Assembly (NCBI RefSeq): GCF_016839145.1
Contig: NZ_CP069303.1
Span: 434,001-498,000, forward strand
Direction: 5' to 3'
DNA from: Shinella sp. PSBB067
GTDB taxonomy: Bacteria; Pseudomonadota; Alphaproteobacteria; Rhizobiales; Rhizobiaceae
DNA: 64,000 bases
Position numbers and translations under genes: made by a program. This document shows, one piece after another, positions 27,137 through 35,810 of the stretch. The number at the start of each line of letters is the position of its first letter. Position 1 is the first letter of the stretch. The notes below the pieces were generated by a model. The model worked only from the letters and a program-made list of their open reading frames with translations. It searched no databases and was not told the origin of the DNA.

Positions 27137-28060
27137 TCACCCTGCCGGCAGCGGCACGAACTCTTCCTCGTCGCCGGGCACGATGTCGAAGCGGCCGGTG
27201 CGCCACTCTTCCTTGGCCTGCTCGATCCGCTCCTTGGACGAGGAGACGAAGTTCCACCAGATATACCGCTTCGAGCCGAGCGCCGCGCCGCCGAAGAGCA
27301 TGACGTGACAGCCCTCCGGTCCCGCCTTGAGGGTGATGGGATCGCCGGGGCGGAAGACGAGCAGCCGGTCGGCCTCGAACACGTCGCCCGCGACATCCAG
27401 CGTGCCGGACAGCACATAGACCGCGCGCTCCTCCCACTCCGCCGCGAGCGGCGCGCAAGCGCCGGGGGCGAGCATCAGGTCCGTGTAGAGCGTGTCCGTC
27501 GGCACGCTGACGGGCGAGGCGTGGCCCTCATATGTGCCGATGATCGTGCGCCCGGTGATGCCGTCGGCGGAAAAGGCGGGAAGCTCGGCCATCGTCGTGT
27601 GGGAGAAGACGGGAGCCGATTCTTCAAGATGATCGGGCAGGGCGAGCCAGGTCTGCAGGCCCGAGATAGATTGCGGCCTGCCGCGCAGGTTCTCCGGCGA
27701 GCGCTCGGAATGCACGATGCCGCGCCCCGCCGTCATCAGGTTCACGTCGCCGGGGGCGATGACCATCTCGGTGCCGAGGCTGTCGCGATGCTTGATCTCG
27801 CCGTCGAAGAGATAGGTGACGGTGGAAAGCCCGATATGGGGATGCGGCTTGACGTCGATCGCCTCGCCCGCCCGCAGCAGCGCCGGCCCCATGCGGTCGA
27901 AGAAGATGAAGGGGCCGACCAGCCGGCGCCTGGCCGTGGGCAGCGCCCGCCGCACTTCAAGCCCGCCGATGTCGCTGGTGCGCGGAATGATCAGGTTTTC
28001 CAGCGCATCGCACGCCGCCGCATCCCCTGCCTCGGGGTCCTTGCCCGGAAAGAAGCTCAT
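27137..28060 (-). CDS. Pirin family protein
   Basis: The 307-residue bicupin protein has the pirin N-cupin metal site (DVKPHPHIGLSTVTYLFDGE, with the two His and a later His/Glu) and a C-terminal cupin (EERAVYVLSGTLDVAGDVF). Bacterial pirins act as redox sensors or quercetin dioxygenases; which one applies here is unknown. AGGAGG lies five bases upstream of the ATG at 28060. It is oriented with xseB (99 bp upstream) but is probably transcribed separately from the ArsR group. Confidence 0.92.
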   Translation of the reverse strand: MSFFPGKDPEAGDAAACDALENLIIPRTSDIGGLEVRRALPTARRRLVGPFIFFDRMGPALLRAGEAIDVKPHPHIGLSTVTYLFDGEIKHRDSLGTEMVIAPGDVNLMTAGRGIVHSERSPENLRGRPQSISGLQTWLALPDHLEESAPVFSHTTMAELPAFSADGITGRTIIGTYEGHASPVSVPTDTLYTDLMLAPGACAPLAAEWEERAVYVLSGTLDVAGDVFEADRLLVFRPGDPITLKAGPEGCHVMLFGGAALGSKRYIWWNFVSSSKERIEQAKEEWRTGRFDIVPGDEEEFVPLPAG

Positions 28061-28159
28061 CACGCCCTCCTGTCGCTGGTTTCATGCCGGCATGCTAGCG
28101 GGCGGGACGGGGCGTGGATAGGTCAGCGGCTGTTGACGGTGTGGTCACCGGAGCGGAAC

Positions 28160-28420
28160 TTACGCCCCGTCGAGCGGCTCGGTGCCCTGCGGCTTGCCGG
28201 CGCGGTCGAGGCGGATCTTCTCGATGCGGTTCTCGGCGGCCGAAAGCAGGGTCTCGCAATGCTTCTTCAGCGCCTCGCCGCGCTCGTAGATCTCGATGGA
28301 GCGGTCGAGTGGCACGTCGCCGCGTTCGAGGGCGGCGACGATCTTTTCCAGCTCCTCCACCGCCTGTTCGAAGGAGAGGGCGGAAACGTCGGGGCCAGGG
28401 GCGTGGGCAGCATCGGTCAT
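28160..28420 (-). CDS. xseB: Exodeoxyribonuclease VII small subunit
   Basis: The 86-residue protein has the XseB signature [20 protein letters not shown] and [19 protein letters not shown]. With XseA it forms the nuclease that degrades single-stranded DNA; xseA is not in this window. It follows the deacetylase gene by 2 bp, so translation is probably coupled. In other Rhizobiaceae it precedes dxs directly; here a pirin and the ArsR operon lie between. Confidence 0.93.
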   Translation of the reverse strand: MTDAAHAPGPDVSALSFEQAVEELEKIVAALERGDVPLDRSIEIYERGEALKKHCETLLSAAENRIEKIRLDRAGKPQGTEPLDGA

Positions 28421-28422
28421 GG

Positions 28423-29349
28423 TCAGCCTCTCATCAGGCGGTAGATATGGGTGGCGGCGGATTCGGCGAGGCCCTGGAGGTCATAGCCGCCTTCCAGCAG
28501 GCTGACCACACGGTTGTTCGCCGATTTTTCGGAAAGCTCCATCAGCCTGCCCGTCGCCCAGTCGAAATCGTCGGCGACGAGGTTGATCTGGGCGAGCGGG
28601 TCGCGGTGATGGGCGTCGAAGCCGGCGGAGATGACGATCAGGTCCGGCTTGAAGTCCGCCACGCGCGGCAGCACGCGCGCCTTGAAGGCCTCGCGGAAAT
28701 GGTCGCTGCCGTCATTGGCCGAAAGCGGGGCGTTGACGATGTTTCCCGCGCCCGTCTCGTCCTTGGCGCCGGTGCCGGGATAGAGCGGCATCTGGTGGGT
28801 CGAGCAGAAGAGCACGGACGGGTCGTCGAAGAAGATGTCCTGCGTGCCGTTGCCGTGATGCACGTCCCAGTCGACGATGGCGATGCGCTCCGCGCCATGG
28901 GCCTTCTGCGCATGGCGGGCGGCGATGGCGGCGTTGTTGAAGAAGCAGAAGCCCATCGCCTTCTCGCGCTCGGCGTGATGGCCGGGCGGGCGCGCGGCGA
29001 CGAAGGCGTTGTCGGCCTTGCCGGAAAAGACGGCATCGACAGCCGCGATCGCGCCGCCGATTCCGGTCAGCGCCGCCTGGAGGCTCGCGGGGCTGGCATA
29101 GGTATCCGCCTCGACCTGGTTGATGCCCTCTTCGGGAATGCCGGACATCACGGCGCGCAGGTGGCTTTCGGGATGGGCGAGCAGCACGAAGTCCTCGTTC
29201 GCCTGCGGCGCCTTCTCGCGCACCAGCGGCGAGAAGCGCTCGTGCTCCAGCGCAAGGTTCAGCGCCCGGATGCGGTCGGACCGCTCCGGATGACCCTCGG
29301 GCGTGTTGTGCTCGAGGAAGATCGGGTTCTCGAAGAGAAGCGTCGTCAT
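28423..29349 (-). CDS. Histone deacetylase family protein
   Basis: A 308-residue HDAC-like zinc amidohydrolase. The residues that bind zinc and drive catalysis are visible: [12 protein letters not shown] (start), [35 protein letters not shown] and [17 protein letters not shown]. Bacterial members remove acetyl groups from polyamines, acetoin-type compounds or proteins; the substrate is unknown here. It follows the medium-chain reductase by 69 bp and leads xseB. Confidence 0.93.
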   Translation of the reverse strand: MTTLLFENPIFLEHNTPEGHPERSDRIRALNLALEHERFSPLVREKAPQANEDFVLLAHPESHLRAVMSGIPEEGINQVEADTYASPASLQAALTGIGGAIAAVDAVFSGKADNAFVAARPPGHHAEREKAMGFCFFNNAAIAARHAQKAHGAERIAIVDWDVHHGNGTQDIFFDDPSVLFCSTHQMPLYPGTGAKDETGAGNIVNAPLSANDGSDHFREAFKARVLPRVADFKPDLIVISAGFDAHHRDPLAQINLVADDFDWATGRLMELSEKSANNRVVSLLEGGYDLQGLAESAATHIYRLMRG

Positions 29350-29418
29350 GGCCGGAAGCTACCCATTGCGGTTGGCGAGGTCCACGGGAAATGGGCCGAT
29401 GTCCACCCTTTTCAACCG

Positions 29419-30366
29419 TCAGGGCGCAAGCAGGACCTTGCCCCTGCGTTCCGGATCGTCCTGCCGGGCGAGCGCTGCGGCAAGGTCGCCAAGGGCGAAA
29501 ACGCCGTCGATCTCGCAGGCGAGAAAGCCGGCGCGGATGCCGGAAAAGCTCCGCGAAAAGGCGGCCTCGAGGGCGGCGCGCGGGGCGGAATGCACCCAGC
29601 TGCGCAGCCACAGGAAGGAGAACGCAACCTCGTCCCGCCGCGCCGTCACAAGCACCGGGTCGAGCTGCGCGCCGGAAAGCGCGCCGTACTGGATGAAGGC
29701 GCCGCCGGGCCGGACCTGCCGGAAAAGCGCATCGCCCGGCGCCCCGCCCACCGCGTCGAGCACGCCGTCGAGCGGCGCGGGCTGCGTGAGGATCTCCCCG
29801 CTGAAGCTTTCGCCAAGCCGCGCCGCCGTCGCGGCGCTCCGCACCAGCGCGACAGGCCGGAAGCCCGCCTCCGCAAGCAGCACCAGCAGCATCCGCCCGA
29901 TGGCGGAAGCCGCGGCGGTGACGCCGATCCGCCGGCCGCCGGCCGTGCCGAAATGCGCCTCGGCCGCATCGATGAGCCGGAAGGCCGTCAGCGGGTTCAC
30001 ATAGGCCATGGCGGCCTCATCGTCGGAAAGGTCATCCGGCACGGCAAGGCACCAGTCCGCCGGGCGGACGAGGTATTCCTGCCAGAGCCCGCTGGCGCCG
30101 ATCGGCAGAACGCGCCGGCCGATGGCAAGATCCGTCACGCCCTCGCCGAGGCGCACGATGTCCCCGACGCCCTCGAAGCCGGGCACGAAGGGCAGGGCGG
30201 TGCGGCTGCGATAGGCGCCGGTGACGGGGATGAGGTCGGACGGATTGATCGCGGCGCGGCGGATGCGGATTTCCACCGCGCCGGGTCCGGGCGCCGCCCG
30301 CTCCGCCTCTTCCAGGCCGACCGCTTGCCGGGGATCGCCGAACGCTCTAACAACGGCACGAAGCAT
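29419..30366 (-). CDS. Medium-chain dehydrogenase/reductase (quinone oxidoreductase-like)
   Basis: The 315-residue protein is a zinc-free medium-chain reductase: GroES-like N-domain (AAINPSDLIPVTGAYRSRT, VPGFEGVGDIVRLGEGV) and a nucleotide-binding domain with VTAAASAIGRMLLVLLAEAG. It most resembles enoyl reductase/quinone oxidoreductase enzymes that use NADPH. Its start codon lies a few bases from that of the thioesterase on the other strand, so the promoters must lie inside the opposite coding regions. Confidence 0.88.
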   Translation of the reverse strand: MLRAVVRAFGDPRQAVGLEEAERAAPGPGAVEIRIRRAAINPSDLIPVTGAYRSRTALPFVPGFEGVGDIVRLGEGVTDLAIGRRVLPIGASGLWQEYLVRPADWCLAVPDDLSDDEAAMAYVNPLTAFRLIDAAEAHFGTAGGRRIGVTAAASAIGRMLLVLLAEAGFRPVALVRSAATAARLGESFSGEILTQPAPLDGVLDAVGGAPGDALFRQVRPGGAFIQYGALSGAQLDPVLVTARRDEVAFSFLWLRSWVHSAPRAALEAAFSRSFSGIRAGFLACEIDGVFALGDLAAALARQDDPERRGKVLLAP

Positions 30367-30386
30367 GGTTGACCCCGGGGCAGGAC

Positions 30387-30788
30387 GTGGAACAGGCGGC
30401 AGACATCACGGTCAGCGAGATCCGGATACCGTTCCGCGATATAGACATGCACGGCCACATGCACAATGCCGCCTATTACGCCCATGCCGAGGCGGCGGTC
30501 GCCGGCCTCTGGCGCCACCGGCCGGAAGGGCCGAACGATCCCGTCTATTTCGTCCGCAAGTCCGGCTGCACCTTCCATCGCGGCCTGAAGCTCGACGATC
30601 TCGCCCGCTTCAGGGTCTCGGTCATCCGCATCGGCGCGACCTCGCTCACCTTCGCGGTCGGCATCTCGGCGGAGGGCGCGCCGGTCGCCGATCTGGAGAT
30701 CGTCTGGGTCGCGGTCGACCCGGCGAGCCGCCAGCCCGTCAACGTGCCGCAGGCGGTGCGCGACTGGCTGAAGTCATTCCTCGCCTGA
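30387..30788 (+). CDS. Acyl-CoA thioesterase (4HBT family)
   Basis: The protein (133 residues from a GTG at 30387, or 139 from a TTG at 30369) is a hotdog-fold thioesterase: RIPFRDIDMHGHMHNAAYYA carries the active-site Asp of the 4-hydroxybenzoyl-CoA thioesterase group. I prefer the GTG because GGGGCAGGA lies upstream, and the TTG has no ribosome site. Its 3' end overlaps the convergent GFA-protein gene by 15 bp. The acyl substrate is not known. Confidence 0.87.
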   Translation: MEQAADITVSEIRIPFRDIDMHGHMHNAAYYAHAEAAVAGLWRHRPEGPNDPVYFVRKSGCTFHRGLKLDDLARFRVSVIRIGATSLTFAVGISAEGAPVADLEIVWVAVDPASRQPVNVPQAVRDWLKSFLA

Positions 30789-31169
30789 GGCCGTCTCGAC
30801 GCACAGCCAGCGCGGCCGGCAATCCTCGAACGAATGGTATTGCGGCGCCAGCGCCGGATCGGCCGGATCGTCGAAGCCGCCGACGAGGAGGGCGATGACC
30901 GGCTCGTCGTCGATCGCGCCGATGGAGGAGCCGCAGGCCGGGCAGAAGGCGCGGCTGGAATAGTCCGAGGAGCGCCAGGTCGAAGGCGCGCCGCCCGGGC
31001 CCGTCCAGGTGATGCTTCCGGCGGGAAACTCCACCCAGGCGGCGGTCGGCGCGCCGGTGTGCCGCTGGCAGAAGCGGCAGGAGCAGGTATGCGGCTTTTC
31101 CGCGGGCCCCCGCGCCGCAAAACGCACGGCGCCGCACAGGCAGCCTCCGGAAAGGATCGTGTCGGCCAT
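30774..31169 (-). CDS. GFA family (glutathione-dependent formaldehyde-activating-like) protein
   Basis: The 131-residue protein has the GFA cysteine pattern: GGCLCGAVRF, then CSCRFCQRHTGAP and FCPACGSSIG, which bind structural and catalytic zinc. Family members are related to S-hydroxymethylglutathione synthase, but most have no proven substrate. It lies 8 bp downstream of the thiolase gene and is the last gene of the biotin-transporter group. Confidence 0.9.
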   Translation of the reverse strand: MADTILSGGCLCGAVRFAARGPAEKPHTCSCRFCQRHTGAPTAAWVEFPAGSITWTGPGGAPSTWRSSDYSSRAFCPACGSSIGAIDDEPVIALLVGGFDDPADPALAPQYHSFEDCRPRWLCVETASGEE

Positions 31170-31177
31170 GGTGCTCC

Positions 31178-32359
31178 TCACACTTTGCGAAACAGGGTGG
31201 CGATGCCCATGCCGCCGCCGATGCCCATCGTTGCCAGCCCCTCGGTGCCGGCATCGGCCTCCCGCATCTGCGCGAAGAGCCGCGTGACGAGGATCGCGCC
31301 GGACGCGCCATAGGGATGACCGAGCGCCAGCGCCCCGCCGTCGCGATTGACGGCGGCGGGATCGACGCCGAGCGCACCGAGGCTGGCAAGCACCTGCGCG
31401 GCGAAGGCCTCGTTGAACTCGATGAAGGGTATTTCCGCCGCGTCGAGGCCGGGATTGCGCGCGGCAAGCCTTGCCATGGCCGGCACCGGGCCGAGGCCGA
31501 GCAGGTTCGGATCGACACCCGCCACCGCGCTGTCCACCACCTCCACCAGCATCGTCAGGCCGAGCCGTTCCGCTTCGGCCAGCGAGGTGACCAGCACGAC
31601 CGAGGCGCCGTCGTTGACCGGGCAGGCATTGCCCGCCGTCACGGTGCCGCCCGGCCGGAAGACGGGCTTCAGCGCGGCGAGCCGTTCCAGCGAGGTCTTT
31701 TCGCGCGGGCATTCGTCGCGGGAGACGGTGCCGGCGGGCGTCTCGACCGGCACGATCTCGCGGTCGAACCGCCCGGCTTTCCGCGCTGCGACGGCACGGC
31801 GGTGGCTTTCGAGGGCGAAGGCGTCCTGACGCGCACGGCCGATGCCGGCATGGGCCGCGACATTCTCGGCGGCGATCCCCATGTCCGGATCGCCGATGGC
31901 GTCCGGCGCCATGCGGGCGCGGCGCACCGGCTCCGGCGCGCCGCCGGGCGCTGCCGGCGGGCGCAGGCGCAGATGCGCGCGGCTGGTGCTCTCCGTGCCG
32001 CCGGCAAGGTAGAAGCGGCCGGCGCCGGCCTGCACCAGCCGCGCCGCGAGCACGATGGCCTCCAGCCCCGAGCCGCATTGCCGGTCCACCGTCATGCCGG
32101 GCACGCTGACGGGAAGGCCTGCCTCCAGCGCGGCAAGGCGCGCGAGGTTGCCGGCGCTGTTGGCGGCGTTGCCGAGGATCACGTCGTCCACGGCCTCCGG
32201 CGCCAGCCCCGTCTCGGCGAGGATGCGGCGGATGAGCGGCGCGGCAAGGCTGGCCGGCTCGATGGCCGAAAGCGACCCGTCGACGCGGCCGACCGGCGTG
32301 CGGAAGGCGGCCGCCACGACGGGGATGCGGCAGGGGTCAGGCGAACCGTTCGAGCGCAT
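31178..32359 (-). CDS. Thiolase family protein (second catalytic Cys replaced)
   Basis: A 393-residue thiolase. The nucleophile Cys95 (TVDRQCGSGLEA), the histidine His348 (GGALALGHPYGASG) and the NEAF motif are intact. The C-terminal motif, normally C-x-G-G-G, reads M-G-I-G-G-G-M-G: Gly379 takes the place of the general-base cysteine. The enzyme could use another base, favour one direction, or act on other acyl-CoAs. It overlaps the AMP-ligase gene by 23 bp and is probably co-transcribed with the biotin transporter. Confidence 0.9.
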   Translation of the reverse strand: MRSNGSPDPCRIPVVAAAFRTPVGRVDGSLSAIEPASLAAPLIRRILAETGLAPEAVDDVILGNAANSAGNLARLAALEAGLPVSVPGMTVDRQCGSGLEAIVLAARLVQAGAGRFYLAGGTESTSRAHLRLRPPAAPGGAPEPVRRARMAPDAIGDPDMGIAAENVAAHAGIGRARQDAFALESHRRAVAARKAGRFDREIVPVETPAGTVSRDECPREKTSLERLAALKPVFRPGGTVTAGNACPVNDGASVVLVTSLAEAERLGLTMLVEVVDSAVAGVDPNLLGLGPVPAMARLAARNPGLDAAEIPFIEFNEAFAAQVLASLGALGVDPAAVNRDGGALALGHPYGASGAILVTRLFAQMREADAGTEGLATMGIGGGMGIATLFRKV

Positions 32360-33821
32360 CGCTTGCCTCCGCCACCCATTGCCGAACCGTCTTCGCCTCG
32401 ACCTTGCCGGAGGGCGTGGCGGGCATGGCGCGGCACAGCCAGATGCGCCGTGGCTGCTTGTAGCGCGGCAGCACCGCGGCCATGGCGGCCGCCAGCGCCT
32501 GCGCCGTCAAGCCCGCTTCCGGCTCGATCACCGCGACGAGCTCGCTGCCGAGATCGGCATGCTCGACGCCGAAGACATGGGCGGCGCGCACCCCGGCAAG
32601 GCCGACAAGCGCCGCTTCCACCTCCGAAGGATAGATGTTGTTGCCGCCGGACAGCACCATGCCGCCCGAGCGGCCGAGAAGGTGCAGCGTCCCGTCGGCT
32701 TCGAGGAAGCCGAGGTCGCCGACGGTCGCGCGCGTGCCGAAGCGGGCAAGCCCGGCCCCGTCGCCCGCGCCGAGATAGCCGGTGGCGACAAGCGGGCTCT
32801 CGACGAAGATCGTCCCGGTCTCGCCTGCGGGAAGCGCCTTGCCGGCCTTGTCGAGGATGGAGAGGCGCACGCCCGGAAAGGCCTTGCCGACAGCGGTGGA
32901 GGAGGCGGGATCACCGGGCGTGGTGACGGTGATGAAGCCGAGCTCGGAGGCGCCGTAATATTCGCGCAGCGCCGCCTTGGGGAAGTGGCGGGCGCAGAGC
33001 GCATGGTCGCCCGCCGTCAGCTTGGCGCCGGCCACGGTGATCGCCTCGACCTGTTCCAAGGGTGCGCCCTCGCAGAGCCGGCGCAGCATGGTGGGCACCA
33101 GCACGAGGCGGCGGATGGCGTTCGTGCGGATCGCTTCGCGCGCCTCTCCCGTGTCGAAGTGCCGGGCGGCGTGGAAGGTCGCCCCGGCGACCAGCGTTTC
33201 CGTCATCGCATAGAGGGCAAGGCCGTGGGCGAGGGGGCCGGGGGCGCAGGTGCTCGTAGCGGCGTCGATGCCGAAGAACGGCGTGCCGGCGGCAAGGCTT
33301 GTGCGCCAGGAGCGCCGGTCGCGGATGATCGGCTTCGGATCGGCGGTGGTGCCGGAGGTGAAGACGACGAGGAAGGGATCGCTATCGCCGCCGTCCGGAA
33401 GGGGCGGCAGGTCGGAGGTCTCGCTGTAGGCGATGGCAAGCGTCGCCCCCGTCGATGGATTGCGCAGGAGAAGGCCGTCGCCATCGGCCGTGGCGATGAT
33501 GTCGGGCGAAAGTTGCCCTGTCATGCGAAGTCGAACGGCTTCCGGCAGGTGCGGGTCGATCAGCGCGGCGCAGGCGTTGCCGGCCGTCGCGGCGGCAAAG
33601 GCGGCGGCAAACAGCGGATGGTTGCCCGTGACGATGGCGACCAGCCGGTTCGCCGGCCCGATGACGCTTCGGCCGGCGGGGGCGAGGGCGTGGAAGGCGG
33701 CGTGGAGCTCCCGGGCGGTCGCGGCGAGCGCGCCATAGGAAAGGACCCGGCCCTCCAGGTGGAAGGCCGGGTCCGGGGGATTGCCGGCGGCGTGCCGTTC
33801 GAGGGCGCCGGAAAGCGGCAT
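32337..33821 (-). CDS. AMP-dependent acyl-CoA synthetase/ligase
   Basis: A 494-residue ANL-superfamily ligase that would activate a carboxylic acid as an acyl-AMP and form acyl-CoA. The P-loop is VFTSGTTADPKPI (the usual Gly before Asp-Pro-Lys is Ala), the A5 motif is YYGASELGFI, and the A8 hinge and catalytic lysine lie in LSGGNNIYPSEVEAAL and TPSGKVEAKT. It begins 4 bp after bioY ends and overlaps the thiolase. The substrate is unknown; its partnership with a biotin transporter is notable. Confidence 0.9.
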   Translation of the reverse strand: MPLSGALERHAAGNPPDPAFHLEGRVLSYGALAATARELHAAFHALAPAGRSVIGPANRLVAIVTGNHPLFAAAFAAATAGNACAALIDPHLPEAVRLRMTGQLSPDIIATADGDGLLLRNPSTGATLAIAYSETSDLPPLPDGGDSDPFLVVFTSGTTADPKPIIRDRRSWRTSLAAGTPFFGIDAATSTCAPGPLAHGLALYAMTETLVAGATFHAARHFDTGEAREAIRTNAIRRLVLVPTMLRRLCEGAPLEQVEAITVAGAKLTAGDHALCARHFPKAALREYYGASELGFITVTTPGDPASSTAVGKAFPGVRLSILDKAGKALPAGETGTIFVESPLVATGYLGAGDGAGLARFGTRATVGDLGFLEADGTLHLLGRSGGMVLSGGNNIYPSEVEAALVGLAGVRAAHVFGVEHADLGSELVAVIEPEAGLTAQALAAAMAAVLPRYKQPRRIWLCRAMPATPSGKVEAKTVRQWVAEASDALERFA

Positions 33822-33825
33822 CGGC

Positions 33826-34389
33826 TCAGGCGCGCTGCGGCAGCAGCGGGTAGCCGGCGAGCACCGCGCGGCCGGCCAGCATGGCGACGAAAGCCTTGAT
33901 GAGGTCGCCCGGCAGGAAGACGAAGGAGGCGACGGCCGTCTCGAAGAAGGCCTTGCCGCTCATATAGGCGAGCCACGGGACGCCGAAGAGATAGACGACG
34001 GCGATGCCGCCGACGACGGATGCCGCGAGGAAGGACAGGAACTGCGAAAGCTCGGGCTGCTCCTCCTTCACGAGGCGTTCGGCGATCAGGCCGCAGACAT
34101 AGGCGCCGACGACCCAGCCGAGGATGTAGCCCGCTCCCGGGCCGGCAAGGACCGCAAGGCCGCCGCGACCGCCCGAAAGCACCGGCAGGCCGATGGCGAC
34201 GAGCAGCAGGAAGAGCAGCATCGAGGCCGCCCCGCGCCTTGCGCCGAGAATGCAGCCGGCAAGCATCGGGCCGAGCGACTGTGCGGTGATCGGCACCGGA
34301 ATGAAGCCGAGCGTGATCGGCGGCAGGAGGCCGAGGACTGTCATGATGGCGGCGAAAAGGGCGACGAGGACGATGTCTCTGGTGCTCAT
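33826..34389 (-). CDS. bioY: Biotin transporter substrate-binding protein BioY
   Basis: The 187-residue integral membrane S-component of the biotin ECF transporter. It shows the BioY pattern of several hydrophobic helices, with the substrate-site sequence GFIPVPITAQSLGPMLAG and GPGAGYILGWVVGAYVCG. With bioN and bioM, located just upstream in the same direction, it forms an energised biotin importer. The gap to bioN is 39 bp and to the ligase 4 bp. Confidence 0.95.
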   Translation of the reverse strand: MSTRDIVLVALFAAIMTVLGLLPPITLGFIPVPITAQSLGPMLAGCILGARRGAASMLLFLLLVAIGLPVLSGGRGGLAVLAGPGAGYILGWVVGAYVCGLIAERLVKEEQPELSQFLSFLAASVVGGIAVVYLFGVPWLAYMSGKAFFETAVASFVFLPGDLIKAFVAMLAGRAVLAGYPLLPQRA

Positions 34390-34428
34390 GTCGGGATTTT
34401 CCTCGAATGGACAGGATCGGGTGGATGT

Positions 34429-35034
34429 TTAGTGCCGCCGAAAGCCGCGGGCGTCAATCGCCATGGCGATCGTATCCGCATCCTTCAGCGTCAAAATGAT
34501 CAGCGGCACGAGCGTGGTGAGCGGGCGCACCGGCAGGCCCCGCGCCCTGTGCGCATCGGCGATGTCCCTGTAGCGCGCCAGGATTTCCGGCACGAAGCGG
34601 ATGACGAGCCCGACCGCGAGGCTGACATCGGCCGCCTGCACGAGCCCGCGCCGCTCCAGCGGCATGAGGAGCCGCGTGACCTCGTCCATGAAGGCGGAGA
34701 TGCCCGTCGTCGCCGTGACGGCGGCGGCAAGCAGGACCAGCGCGGCGAGCCGGCAGAAGACGACGAGCGCCTCGTGCGGCGAGTGGAGGTAATAGTTCGC
34801 GGCGGCGAGGATCAGCACCGTGAAGAGCACGAAGCGCGTGCGCCGGAAGGCCTCCCGAACGCCGACGCCGGTGGAAAGGAGAAGGCCGGTGGAAAGCGCC
34901 AGCGCGGGCACGAGCACGCGCAGGTCCGAGACGAGGAACAGCCCGACGGCCGTAGCGAAGAGCAGGACCAGCTTGCCGCGCGCCGGCAGGCGGTGGAGAG
35001 GCGAATCGCCCTCGATGTCGAGCCCGTTCAGCAC
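34429..35034 (-). CDS. bioN: Biotin ECF transporter transmembrane protein BioN
   Basis: The 201-residue EcfT-type membrane protein couples the ATPase to BioY. Both Ala-Arg-Gly coupling motifs are visible: HRARGLPVR and DARGFRRH at the end. Transmembrane helices are at KLVLLFATAVGLFLV and ALVVFCRLAALVLLAAAV. Translation starts at a GTG (35032-35034), overlapping the bioM end by 7 bp, so both are coupled. Confidence 0.92.
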   Translation of the reverse strand: MLNGLDIEGDSPLHRLPARGKLVLLFATAVGLFLVSDLRVLVPALALSTGLLLSTGVGVREAFRRTRFVLFTVLILAAANYYLHSPHEALVVFCRLAALVLLAAAVTATTGISAFMDEVTRLLMPLERRGLVQAADVSLAVGLVIRFVPEILARYRDIADAHRARGLPVRPLTTLVPLIILTLKDADTIAMAIDARGFRRH

Positions 35035-35708
35035 GCCGCGATCTCCCGGTAGGCGGCGACCGCCTCCGCCGGCCTCCCGTCCGCCGCAAGCCGGCCGGCA
35101 TGGAAGACGAGCACCCGGTCGAAGCCGTCGAGCAGCGCAAGGTCGTGCGTGATGACGATGACCTGTTCGGGCAGGCCCGCGAGCGTCCGCTCGATCATCG
35201 CGCGGTTCCTGAGGTCGAGCTGGTTGGTCGGCTCGTCGAGGATCAGGAGGTCCGGCCCGGTGACGAGCACGCTGGCGATGGCCGCAAGCTGCGTCTCGCC
35301 GCCCGAAAGCTCGTGCACGCGGCGGCGGGCAAGATGCGCGATGTCGAAGCGCGCGAGGATCGCCTCGGTCTTCTCGGCGATCTCCGCCTTGGTGAAGCCC
35401 CGGTTCTTCAGGCCGAAGGCGATGTCCTCGGCAAGGACGGGAAGGATCATCTGGTGCTGCGGGTTCTGGAAGATGAAGCCGGTCTTGCCGCGCGCTGCCT
35501 TCTCGTCCGCCGACGTATCGAGCCCGTCCACCGAGACCGTGCCCTCGCTCGGCTTGACGAGGCCGTTGATGAGGCGCGCCATCGTGGTCTTGCCCGAGCC
35601 GTTGAGGCCGACCACCCCGATGCGCCGTTCGCAAAGCGCAAGGTCGAGCGGATGGAGGGCGACGCGCCCGCCATAGCGCACCGTTGCGGCGGTAAAGACG
35701 ATGTCCAA
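35028..35708 (-). CDS. bioM: Biotin ECF transporter ATP-binding protein BioM
   Basis: A 226-residue ABC ATPase: Walker A GLNGSGKTTMARL, Q-loop FIFQNPQHQM, signature HELSGGETQLAAIASVL and Walker B LLILDEPTNQLDLRN. The D-loop and H-loop (VIVITHDLALLD) follow. I start at a TTG (35706-35708), since an upstream in-frame TTG at 35783 would add an unrelated N-terminus. It heads the bioM-bioN-bioY group; a partial TTATAGG sequence lies upstream but is not a full BioR box. Confidence 0.93.
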   Translation of the reverse strand: MDIVFTAATVRYGGRVALHPLDLALCERRIGVVGLNGSGKTTMARLINGLVKPSEGTVSVDGLDTSADEKAARGKTGFIFQNPQHQMILPVLAEDIAFGLKNRGFTKAEIAEKTEAILARFDIAHLARRRVHELSGGETQLAAIASVLVTGPDLLILDEPTNQLDLRNRAMIERTLAGLPEQVIVITHDLALLDGFDRVLVFHAGRLAADGRPAEAVAAYREIAAC

Positions 35709-35810
35709 GAGCAGGGTCCCGTTTGGAAAAAAGTCGGACGGACCTATAACATGCCGGGTCCGAAAGAAAACCGGGTGGAACAAACCGGGAATGTGTGCCT
35801 ATCATCCGGA

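Noticed and set aside
35709..35810. Possible BioR operator upstream of bioM
   Set aside because: Only a half-like sequence (TTATAGG) is present; a full TTATAG-type palindrome is missing.
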